Assembly (NCBI RefSeq): GCF_030817495.1
Contig: NZ_JAUSZK010000001.1
Location: forward strand, 5,852,001 to 5,916,000
Direction of reading: 5' to 3'
From: Streptomyces sp. V3I7
GTDB taxonomy: Bacteria > Actinomycetota > Actinomycetes > Streptomycetales > Streptomycetaceae
Length of the DNA: 64,000 nt
This document shows, one piece after another, positions 37,055 to 44,909 of the stretch (position 1 is its first letter; every line of letters begins with the position of its first letter). Made by a program: the position numbers and the translations under genes. The notes beneath the pieces are model-generated. The model saw nothing but the letters and a program-made list of their open reading frames with translations, did not search any database and was not told where the DNA came from.

Positions 37055-38002
37055 TCAGGTGTCTTCCTGCGGGCGTACCCGGTGCGCACGCCGCGCCAAC
37101 GGCCGGTCGATCGCCTCCACCAGCCAGTCCAGTTCGGCCCGTTGGTCGCGTACCGGGTTCGAGAGCGTGCCGACGCCCTCGACGGTGATCTCGACGACGT
37201 CCCCGGACCGGAGGGTGAAGTCGAGGCCGGGGACGATCCCGGTGCCGGTGGACAGCACGGCGCCGTCGGGGAACGGCTGGGAACGCCACAGGTGGTCCAC
37301 CAGGTCCCGCGGCGGACGGTGGAAGGAGGCTGTGGTGGTCGTCGCCTCGTAGGCGACGGCGCCCGAACGCCGCACGACCAGACCGATCTTCAGCGCGGTC
37401 GCGTCCTCCACCTCCCAGAACGGCACGATCCCCGACGACACCGCCGCGCTTCCGGCGTAGACCTTGGCCTGCGGCAGGTAGAGGGGGTTCGATCCCTCGA
37501 TCGAGCGGGAGCTGACGTCGTCGACGATCACGTAACCGACGGTCTCCCCCTGCCTGTTGAGTACCAGGCCGAGCTCGGGCTCGGGCACGTTCAGCTCGGA
37601 GTCCTCGCGGACGGCGATCGGCTCGTCATCGGTCACCACGCGCCAGGGCTGTGACTTGAAGAACAGCTCGGGGCGCTCGGCGTCGTAGATCCGCTCGTAC
37701 ACGGACTGTTCGGTGCTCTCCGCGATCCGGGCGTCCCGCGAGCGTTCGTAGGTGACGCCCGCGGCCCAGAGTTCCATGAGGCCGTCGAGCGGCGGCAGCA
37801 GGAGGACGGCGTCCGCCGGGAGGCCGGGGCCGGATCCGGGGGCGGCCGCGGTGGCCTCGACAAGGGCGCGCAGGTCGGCCGCGGGCAGCTGCAGCAGGTC
37901 GGCGATGCGCGGTGAGCCCTCGAAGGGGCGCACGGTCCCGGAGGCGTCGGCGACGCCCGTGCGGACGGTCCCGGTGTCGTCAGCGAAGCGCACGAGGTGC
38001 AT
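37055..38002 (-). CDS. FAH-family 2-keto-3-deoxy-aldonate dehydratase/hydrolase
   Basis: Fumarylacetoacetate-hydrolase fold, 315 aa. ELFFKSQP, the metal-binding PEPELGLVLN (Glu-x-Glu) and DDVSSRSIEGSNPLYLPQAK lie in order in the middle. The last segment, SRSIEG-NPLYLPQAK, is the form I associate with 2-keto-3-deoxy-D-arabinonate dehydratase (KdaD) of sugar-acid pathways, which gives alpha-ketoglutarate semialdehyde. That is consistent with the dehydrogenase next to it. Alternative: 2,4-diketo-3-deoxy-L-fuconate hydrolase. ATG 38002 overlaps the end of the MFS gene by 23 nt. Confidence 0.8.
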   Translation of the reverse strand: MHLVRFADDTGTVRTGVADASGTVRPFEGSPRIADLLQLPAADLRALVEATAAAPGSGPGLPADAVLLLPPLDGLMELWAAGVTYERSRDARIAESTEQSVYERIYDAERPELFFKSQPWRVVTDDEPIAVREDSELNVPEPELGLVLNRQGETVGYVIVDDVSSRSIEGSNPLYLPQAKVYAGSAAVSSGIVPFWEVEDATALKIGLVVRRSGAVAYEATTTTASFHRPPRDLVDHLWRSQPFPDGAVLSTGTGIVPGLDFTLRSGDVVEITVEGVGTLSNPVRDQRAELDWLVEAIDRPLARRAHRVRPQEDT

Positions 38003-39312
38003 CGGTGATCCCTTCTGCCGTGGCGGGGGTGCGGTGTCCGACCCAGCGGAAACCGGCGACGACGGCCGCTCCCGCGGCGGCGATCGCGGCGATGACGTAG
38101 AGGCCGCCGGCCCCGGACCCGGTGCCCGCCTCGACGGCGCCCATCAGATACGGGCCGACGAAGCCGCCGAGGTTGCCGAAACCGGAGATCAGCGGGATGG
38201 TGCCGGCGATCTGGACGCCGGCGAGAAGCGTCGGCGGCACCGTCCAGAACACCGGCTGCGCGCCGAGGAAGCCGAACGCCGCGACGCACAGGGCTGCGAC
38301 CGCGGGCACCGGCGGCAGCAGCACGCCGCCGACGAGCCCGACGACCGTGAGCACGAGCGCGAGTCCGAGCGGGCCGCGGCGGTCGCCGGTACGGTCCGAC
38401 CACCACGGCAGGATCAGCACGCCGAGCAGGGCGAACACCCAGGGCAGCGCCGAGACGAAGCCGATGCCGACATCGCCGAGGCCGTCGATGCGGCCGACCA
38501 GCGCGGGCAGCCAGAACGTCACGCCGTACACGCTGATCTGGATCGCGAAGTAGACGAACATCAGACGGAGCACCCGGCTGTCGCGGATGATCTCGCGAGC
38601 CCGCCGGGGCGGACGTGCGCCGGCGCCCGGCTCGTCCGCCGCGATGCGCTCCGTGAGCAGTCTCCGCTCGTCGGACGTCAGCCAACCCGCCTGCTCCGGG
38701 CGGTCGGTGAGCAACCTGGGGATGAACAGGGCCAGTACGACGGTCGGCGCGCCCTCCAGCAGGAACATCCACTTCCAGCCCGCGAGGCCGGCCAGGCCGT
38801 CGAGCCCGATGAGGTAGCCGCCCACCGGGTTGCCGATGATGCTCGCGACGGCGACGGCCGACTGGAACAGGCCGGTGGCCCTGCCGCGGTCGGCGCCCGG
38901 GAACCAGTAGGTGATGTAGAGGATCACGCCGGGGAAGAAGCCCGCCTCCGCGGCTCCGAGCAGGAAGCGCAGCACGTAGAAGGAGGAGGAGTTGGTGACG
39001 AGGGCCATCGCGCAGGACAACAGCGCCCCACACGAACATCAGACCGGCCAGCCAGCGGCGCGCACCGATCCGGTGCAGCGCCAGGTTGGAGGGCACGCCG
39101 AGCACCGCGTACCCGAGGAAGAAGACGCCGGCGCCGAAGCCGAAGGCGGCGGCGCCGATGCCGACGTCCGTCTCCAAGTGGGTTTTCACGAGTGCCACGT
39201 TCGTGCGGTCCAGGAAGCTCAGCACGAACATCACGAAGAGCGGGGGCAGCAGGCGCCGGGAGACCTTCCGGCGCACGCTCTCCTGGCTGGTCACCGTTTC
39301 CGTCGGATCCAT
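37980..39312 (-). pseudogene. MFS sugar-acid transporter (ACS type), frameshifted
   Basis: Reading from ATG 39312 (GGGAGG upstream) the protein starts MDPTETVTSQESVRRKV, has a first helix LLPPLFVMFVLSFLDRTNVALVK and reaches LMFVWGA near plus-coordinate 39027. There the frame changes: the remainder (LLSCAMALVTNSSSFYVLRF.. to the stop at 37980) is intact in another frame. The sequence has a GCGC step where GCGCGC would restore the frame, so two bases appear lost at 39021-39028. Either a real inactivating mutation or an assembly error. The intact form would be about 440 aa with 12 helices and would import the cluster's substrate. Confidence 0.8.
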
Positions 39313-39388
39313 CGGACCTCCCTGCGGTCCACGCTGACGCGCGTAGGGGTGGGTGGTTGTCTGGCAGTCGCTGGCCAAGGAGCAAGAA

Positions 39389-39502
39389 ACATCTGACGTC
39401 TGGACCGTAGTGATGGAGTCGGGGTGTCGCAATACCTAGGTAACTGGTGTTTCAGCGCGCTGAATTGAGAGAAACATCTGACGGAATCGATAGACATCTG
39501 AC
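39389..39502. promoter_or_regulatory. Three direct copies of ACATCTGAC in a divergent promoter
   Basis: ACATCTGAC occurs at 39389-39397, 39474-39482 and 39494-39502, each within a GA(A/C)ATCTGAC-like context. Copies two and three are exactly 20 bp apart; copy one lies 85 bp away, close to the MFS gene. They bracket the region between the MFS and dehydratase starts. Inferred sites for the GntR/FCD regulator encoded at 40902-41693. Confidence 0.6.
39433..39464. promoter_or_regulatory. Two perfect palindromes in the same promoter region
   Basis: TACCTAGGTA (39433-39442) and TTCAGCGCGCTGAA (39451-39464) are perfect palindromes, centres 20 bp apart. They may bind a second regulator; the ACATCTGAC copies flank them. 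Confidence 0.45.
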
Positions 39503-39556
39503 ATCTTGGCCCTGCGTACGTGCCTCAACCGTCGTCACACACAGGAGTGATTGCCG

Positions 39557-40897
39557 ATGACCGCCCGTATCGTCGATGTGGAGACGATCGACGTCCGCTT
39601 CCCCACCTCGCGGGAGCTCGACGGCTCGGACGCCATGAACGACGCGCCCGACTACTCCGCGGCCTACGTGGTCCTGCGCGTGGCCGGAGGGGACAAGCGC
39701 ACGGACGTGTCCGAGGGACACGGCTTCACCTTCACCATCGGCCGCGGCAACGACCTCGCCGTCCAGGCCGCCCGCGCCGTCGGCGAACGCGCCGTGGGCC
39801 TGTCCGTCGCCGAAGTGGTCGGCGACCTGGGCGGGTTCTCCCGCCATCTGCTCGGCGACAGCCAACTGCGCTGGCTCGGCCCGGACAAGGGCACCATCCA
39901 CCTCGGCACCGCCGCCGTCGTCAACGCCGCCTGGGACCTCGCCGCCAAGCTCGCGGGCAAGCCGGTGTGGAAGCTGCTCTCCGACATGACGCCCCGTCAA
40001 CTGGTCGACCTGGTCGACTGGCGCTACCTCAAGGACGCGCTCACGCCCGAGGCCGCGCTCGAACTGCTGGAGTCCCGCGCGCCGGGCCGCGCCGAACGCG
40101 AGCGTTACGTCCGCGAGCACGGCTACCCCGCCTACACCACCAGCGCGGGCTGGCTCGGCTACGACGACGCCAAGCTCGCCCGGCTGTGCAAGGAGGCCGT
40201 CGACCAAGGCTGGAACGCCGTCAAGCTCAAGGTCGGCGCCGACCTGGCCGACGACGTACGCCGCTGCCGCATCGCCCGCGAGATCATCGGCCCCGACCGC
40301 CGGCTGATGATCGACGCCAACCAGACCCTCGGCGTCGAGGAGGCCATCGCCTGGGCGCAGGCGCTCGCCGAGTTCGACATCTGGTGGTTCGAGGAGCCGA
40401 CCAGCCCCGACGACGTCCTCGGCCACGCCGCCATCGCCCAGCGCATCGCGCCGACCCACGTCGCCACCGGCGAACACGCCCACAACGCCGTGATGTTCAA
40501 GCAGTTCCTCCAGGCCAAGGCGATCGGCATCTGCCAGATCGACGCCTGCCGCCTCGGCGGCGTGAACGAGGCCGTCGCCTCCCTGCTGCTCGCCGCCGCG
40601 CACGACGTACCGGTCTGCCCGCACGCCGGTGGCGTCGGCCTGTGCGAACTGGTGCAGCACCTCTCGGTCTTCGACTACGTCGCGGTCAGCGGCTCGATGG
40701 ACAACCGCGTCATCGAGTACGTCGACCACCTCCACGAGCACTTCCACGACCCGGTCCGCATTCGCGGCTCGCGCTACCTGGTGCCCGAAGCCCCCGGCTA
40801 CAGCGCGCAGATCCGACGCGAGACGCTCGAGGCCCATCGCTACCCCGAGGGTCCCGTCTGGAGCCGGCCTCCGGCCGATGCCCAGGTGGCATCCTGA
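39557..40897 (+). CDS. L-fuconate dehydratase-type enolase-superfamily dehydratase
   Basis: Removes water from a sugar acid to give the 2-keto-3-deoxy acid, 446 aa, Mg-dependent. The general-base pair K223-L-K225, metal ligand D253 in IDAN, the following EEP and GEH motifs and H356 in CPHAGG occur with the spacing of known L-fuconate dehydratases. ATG 39557 has AGGAGTG 8 nt upstream; an in-frame TTG at 39551 is less likely. L-fuconate and D-arabinonate share C2-C4 configuration, so either could be the substrate. Divergent from the MFS-FAH-ALDH operon. Confidence 0.88.
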   Translation: MTARIVDVETIDVRFPTSRELDGSDAMNDAPDYSAAYVVLRVAGGDKRTDVSEGHGFTFTIGRGNDLAVQAARAVGERAVGLSVAEVVGDLGGFSRHLLGDSQLRWLGPDKGTIHLGTAAVVNAAWDLAAKLAGKPVWKLLSDMTPRQLVDLVDWRYLKDALTPEAALELLESRAPGRAERERYVREHGYPAYTTSAGWLGYDDAKLARLCKEAVDQGWNAVKLKVGADLADDVRRCRIAREIIGPDRRLMIDANQTLGVEEAIAWAQALAEFDIWWFEEPTSPDDVLGHAAIAQRIAPTHVATGEHAHNAVMFKQFLQAKAIGICQIDACRLGGVNEAVASLLLAAAHDVPVCPHAGGVGLCELVQHLSVFDYVAVSGSMDNRVIEYVDHLHEHFHDPVRIRGSRYLVPEAPGYSAQIRRETLEAHRYPEGPVWSRPPADAQVAS

Positions 40898-40901
40898 GCC
40901 C

Positions 40902-41693
40902 ATGCCGAAGAAGCCCATGGCGAAGAAGAGAGACACGGACAGCCTCGGCGAGAGCGCCGGAAGCGTCGTCGACGTGGCGATCAACCGCCTCAAGGAGCGC
41001 ATCGAGGCAGGGGAGTTCGCACCCGGGCAGCGCCTGCCCCCGGAGATGGTGCTCGCCGGCGAGCTGGAGCTGTCCCGTCCCTCGCTCCGCGAGGCCGTCC
41101 GCGCCCTCGCCATGGCCGGCGTCCTGGACGTGCGCCGCGGCGACGGCACGTACGTCACCGATCTGCGCCCCGACCGGCTGCTCCGCGCCATCGGCAGCTT
41201 CCTCGACCTCGCCCACGACACCGGGCTCGACGAGATGCTGGAGTGCCGCAAGGTCCTGGAACCGGGCGCCACCGCGCTCGCGGCCACCCGGATCGACGAG
41301 GCCACCCTGGACGCCCTGCGCGGGCGCATCGAGCGCATGCGCACCCTGCACGATCCGGAGGAACTGGTGCGCGAGGACCTCGCGTTCCACGCCGACATCG
41401 TGGCGGCGACCGGCAACCGCACCCTCGAGTCCCTGCTGGCCTCCGTCACCCAGCGCACGGCCAGGGCCCGCATCTGGCGGGCCCTGGTCAAGTCCGACGT
41501 CCTGTCGTGGAGCCACGAGCAGCACATGGACATCTACCGTGCCCTGCGCGCCCGCGACAGCCTCGCCGCCTTCACCGCGGCCCACCGCCACGTCGACGAC
41601 GTGGAGGCCTGGGTGCGCGAACGCCTCGACGCGGTCCGGGAGCATTCCCCGGAAGCCGACGCGAAGGGGATCCGAATGGAGGAACGCATCTGA
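40902..41693 (+). CDS. GntR-family regulator, FCD (FadR-type) domain
   Basis: Regulator of 263 aa: a Lys-rich N-terminus, winged HTH (residues about 24-92; GEFAPGQRLPPEMVLAGELELSRPSLREAVRAL then RRGDGTYV) and an all-helical FCD ligand domain (about 105-250) with metal-site residues D in REDLAFHADI and later His. It starts 4 nt after the dehydratase stop, so one transcript. Members sense sugar acids; expected to control the dehydratase and the divergent MFS-FAH-ALDH genes through the ACATCTGAC repeats. Confidence 0.92.
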   Translation: MPKKPMAKKRDTDSLGESAGSVVDVAINRLKERIEAGEFAPGQRLPPEMVLAGELELSRPSLREAVRALAMAGVLDVRRGDGTYVTDLRPDRLLRAIGSFLDLAHDTGLDEMLECRKVLEPGATALAATRIDEATLDALRGRIERMRTLHDPEELVREDLAFHADIVAATGNRTLESLLASVTQRTARARIWRALVKSDVLSWSHEQHMDIYRALRARDSLAAFTAAHRHVDDVEAWVRERLDAVREHSPEADAKGIRMEERI

Positions 41694-41759
41694 CCGAGCC
41701 CGGCGAAACGCCGCGGTAACCCTTTTCGCCCACCCCGAAACCGGCGAACATGCCCCAAC

Positions 41760-43514
41760 ATGGACCTCTTGCTCGTCGTCAGTGCGTTCAACAGCCTGTC
41801 CCAGCGCGTGTACGCCGAACTGTCCGACCTCGGGCACCGGGTGGACGTCGTGCTCGCTTCGCACGGACCCGACGCGGTCCGTGCCGCGGTCGCGGAGCTG
41901 CGCCCGGAGCTGATCATCGCCCCCATGCTCAAGACGGCCCTGCCCGAGGACGTGTGGCGCGAGCACACCTGCCTCGTCGTGCACCCGGGGCCGCCGGGCG
42001 ACCGCGGCCCCTCCTCCCTGGACTGGGCGATCGGTGAGTCCGCCCCGCAGTGGGGGGTGACGGTGCTCCAGGCGGAGGCGTCCATGGACGCGGGCGCCAT
42101 CTGGGCGGCCGAGCCGTTCCCGGTGCCGCCGGTCGGCAAGAGCGACCTGTACCGGGGCGAGCTCGCCGACGCCGCCGCGGCCGCCGTCCTGCTGGCCGTA
42201 CGCCGCTACGCCGAGGGCGCCTTCAAGCCGCGGCCGCAGAGCGACCCCGAGCTGCGCGTCATCTGGCGCGACGCCTTCCGCCAGGAACAGCGGCGGATCG
42301 ACTGGGCGAACGACACCACCCGCACGGTGCTGCGCAAGCTCCGCGGGGGTGACTCCCAGCCCGGCGTCCTGGACGAGATCTGCGGCCAAGAGCTGTTCCT
42401 GCACGGCGGACACCCCGAGGACCGGCTGCGCGGCCGCCCCGGTGAACTGCTCGCGACCCGCGCCGGGGCCGTGTGCCGGGCCACCCGCGACGGCGCCGTG
42501 TGGATCCCGGAGATGCGCCCCCGCAAGAACTCCGGCGACCCCGCGCCCTTCCGCCGCCCCGCCGCCTCCGTGCTCGCCGCCTTCCCGGTCCCGCCCGGCG
42601 CCGTACGACGGGCGTACGTCGGGCTGACCTGGGTGCCGGAGGTCCCCGTCCCGCTCGACCTGCCCGCCGACCGGGACACCTGGACCGACATCCGCTACCG
42701 GCAGCACGGCGACACCGGCTTCCTGACCTTCTCCTTCCCCGGCGGCGCGATGAGCACCGACCACTGCCGCAGGCTGCTCGCCGCCTACCGGTACGCGCTC
42801 ACCCGCCCCACCTCGGTCCTGGTCCTCGGCGGGGCCCGCGACTTCTTCTCCAACGGCATCCACCTCAACGTCATCGAGGCGGCCGCCGACCCGGCCGCCG
42901 AGTCCTGGGCCAACATCAACGCCATGGACGACCTGGTCGAGACGATCCTGTGCACCACCGACCGGCTGGTGGTCGCGGCGCTCGGCGGCAACGCGGCGGC
43001 CGGCGGCCTCATGCTCGCCCTCGCCGCCGACCAGGTGTGGTGCCGCGAGGGCGCCGTCCTCAACCCGCACTACCGGCGGATGGGCCTGTACGGCTCCGAG
43101 TACTGGACGTACACCCTGCCGCGCCGCGTCGGAGCCGAGACGGCCGAGCGGCTGACGACCGAGGCACTGCCGGTGAGCGCCGCCGCGGCCGCCCGGATCG
43201 GACTGGTGGACCGTCTGCTGCCGGTCACGCCCCAGGCGTTCACCGCCGAGGTGGAGCGCACGGCGACCGCCCTCGCCGGCGCCCCGGACCTCGGCGAGCG
43301 GATCGCCGCCAAGGCCTCGGCACGCCAGGCCGACGAGACGCAGCGGCCGCTCGCCGCGTACCGCCGGGCCGAACTCGCCCGTATGCACGCCACGTTCTTC
43401 GATCCGCACGCCCCCTATCACGCCCTGCGCTCGGCCTTCGTCCGCAAGGTGCCCGGCGGCTCGGCCCGCCCGCTGTCCCCGGTCGGCGAGCAGGGCATCG
43501 GGGCCGAACGATGA
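41760..43514 (+). CDS. hypX: Hydrogenase maturation factor HypX (CO ligand synthesis)
   Basis: Two-domain enzyme of 584 aa. The N-terminal half (about 1-250) is a formyl-THF transferase fold with VVHPGPPGDRGPSSLDWAIG. The C-terminal half (about 310-540) is an enoyl-CoA-hydratase fold with LGGARDFFSNGIHL and LGGNAAAGGLMLALAAD. HypX makes the active-site CO from formyl-tetrahydrofolate via formyl-CoA under aerobic conditions. First gene of the plus-strand maturation operon, overlapping the peptidase by 4 nt. No good ribosome site precedes ATG 41760. Confidence 0.94.
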   Translation: MDLLLVVSAFNSLSQRVYAELSDLGHRVDVVLASHGPDAVRAAVAELRPELIIAPMLKTALPEDVWREHTCLVVHPGPPGDRGPSSLDWAIGESAPQWGVTVLQAEASMDAGAIWAAEPFPVPPVGKSDLYRGELADAAAAAVLLAVRRYAEGAFKPRPQSDPELRVIWRDAFRQEQRRIDWANDTTRTVLRKLRGGDSQPGVLDEICGQELFLHGGHPEDRLRGRPGELLATRAGAVCRATRDGAVWIPEMRPRKNSGDPAPFRRPAASVLAAFPVPPGAVRRAYVGLTWVPEVPVPLDLPADRDTWTDIRYRQHGDTGFLTFSFPGGAMSTDHCRRLLAAYRYALTRPTSVLVLGGARDFFSNGIHLNVIEAAADPAAESWANINAMDDLVETILCTTDRLVVAALGGNAAAGGLMLALAADQVWCREGAVLNPHYRRMGLYGSEYWTYTLPRRVGAETAERLTTEALPVSAAAAARIGLVDRLLPVTPQAFTAEVERTATALAGAPDLGERIAAKASARQADETQRPLAAYRRAELARMHATFFDPHAPYHALRSAFVRKVPGGSARPLSPVGEQGIGAER

Positions 43515-44083
43515 CGTCGGCGCCGGACGCGCGGTTGCTCGTGGCGGGCGTCGGCAACATCTTCCTCGCCGACGACGCCTTCGGCCCCGAGGTGATCCGC
43601 GCCCTGGACCGGCGCCCGCTGCCGCCCGGGGCGCACGTACGGGACTTCGGCATCCGCGGTCTCGACCTCGCGTACACGCTGCTCGACGGCTACACCACCG
43701 CCGTGCTCGTCGACGTGGCCGTACGCGGCCACCGCCCCGGAACCCTGTCGCTGATCGAGCCCGACCTCCCGGACGGGGCCCCGGCCGCCGCCCCGCCCGA
43801 GGCCCACGGCATGGACCCGGCCAAGGTCCTGGCTCTCGCCGCCCACCTGGGCGACGGCCCGCTGCCGCGCGTCCTCGTCCTCGCCTGCGAGCCCGCGGCC
43901 CGCCCCGACCCCGAGGAGGACATCGACCCTGGCCTCAGCACGCCGGTGCGCGACGCGATCGGGCCCGCCGTCCAGGCCCTGCACACCCTGGTGCCCGCCC
44001 TGCTCGCCGACCCGGCGGCCACACCCCCGTTGAGCCGCCAGGAGGAATCGGCGGACCCGCCCGCGGCCGGTCTCGCACGCTAA
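43511..44083 (+). CDS. Hydrogenase maturation endopeptidase (HupD/HyaD type)
   Basis: Nickel-dependent protease of 190 aa that trims the large-subunit C-terminus after metal insertion. GVGNIFLADDAFGPEV holds the first Asp/Glu nickel ligand, RDFGIRGLDLAYTLLDG and LVDVA follow, and EAHGMDP has the His ligand. Length and motifs fit. Its substrate should be HhyL, whose tail after DPCLPCGVH is 22 residues. The C-terminal 40 residues are Pro/Ala-rich and probably disordered. Confidence 0.92.
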   Translation: MTSAPDARLLVAGVGNIFLADDAFGPEVIRALDRRPLPPGAHVRDFGIRGLDLAYTLLDGYTTAVLVDVAVRGHRPGTLSLIEPDLPDGAPAAAPPEAHGMDPAKVLALAAHLGDGPLPRVLVLACEPAARPDPEEDIDPGLSTPVRDAIGPAVQALHTLVPALLADPAATPPLSRQEESADPPAAGLAR

Positions 44084-44162
44084 TCCGCCGGGGGCGTCGA
44101 GGATCGCAGGGCAACACGTCGTGCCCCGACGTGCACCCGATCCCTCGCGAGGAGCAGCGCCC

Positions 44163-44909
44163 ATGTGCGATTCCGTGGACGTCACCCAGGCCGTCCTGGC
44201 GAAGAACGACGGCCTGGCCCAGACCCTGCGCGCCGATCTGGCCCGGCGCGGGGTGAGCGTGGTCAACCTGCTGTCCAGTCCGGGCAGCGGCAAGACGGAG
44301 CTGCTCGGGCGGGTGCTCGCCCGCGCGCTGGAGCGGCGCGTCCCGGTGGCCGCGCTCACCGCGGACCTCGCCACGGACAACGACGCCGACCGGCTGGCCC
44401 GCTCCGGAGCCCCCGTCAAGCAGCTCCTCACCGACGGACTCTGCCACCTGGAGGCCCGCCAGCTGCGCGGTCACGTGGAGAACTGGATGCCCGAGGACAC
44501 CACGCTGCTCTTCGTCGAGAACGTGGGCAATCTCGTCTGTCCGGCCTCCTACGACCTCGGCGAGAGCCTGCGCCTCGTGCTCATGGCGGTGACGGAGGGC
44601 GAGGACAAGCCGCTGAAGTACCCCACCGCCTTCGGCTCCGCCCACCTCGTCGTGCTCACCAAGACCGATCTGGCCGAGCCCGCCGGCTTCGACGAGGCCG
44701 CCTTCTCCGCCAACGTGCAGCGGGTCAACCCCGGCGTGGAAGTCGTACGGACCTGCGCCCGCGCCGGTGCCGGCGTCGACGCCGTCCTGGAACGCGTGCT
44801 CGCGGTGCGGGACGGCTCCCTGCCGCATCTGCCGCCGCTCGCCCCCCACCCGCACGGCCACGACCACACCGCTGACGCCACCGCCCTCGCCGCCGACCGC
44901 GTCTCGTGA
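44163..44909 (+). CDS. hypB: Nickel-insertion GTPase HypB
   Basis: SIMIBI-class GTPase of 248 aa. P-loop NLLSSPGSGKTE (residues 35-46), ENVGNLVCPASYDLGE and TKTDL are visible. It delivers nickel with HypA. Unlike many HypB proteins there is no N-terminal His-rich stretch; instead a short HPHGHDH lies at the extreme C-terminus (about 232-238). ATG 44163 follows GAGGAG. Stop overlaps hypF start (GTGA). Confidence 0.95.
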   Translation: MCDSVDVTQAVLAKNDGLAQTLRADLARRGVSVVNLLSSPGSGKTELLGRVLARALERRVPVAALTADLATDNDADRLARSGAPVKQLLTDGLCHLEARQLRGHVENWMPEDTTLLFVENVGNLVCPASYDLGESLRLVLMAVTEGEDKPLKYPTAFGSAHLVVLTKTDLAEPAGFDEAAFSANVQRVNPGVEVVRTCARAGAGVDAVLERVLAVRDGSLPHLPPLAPHPHGHDHTADATALAADRVS

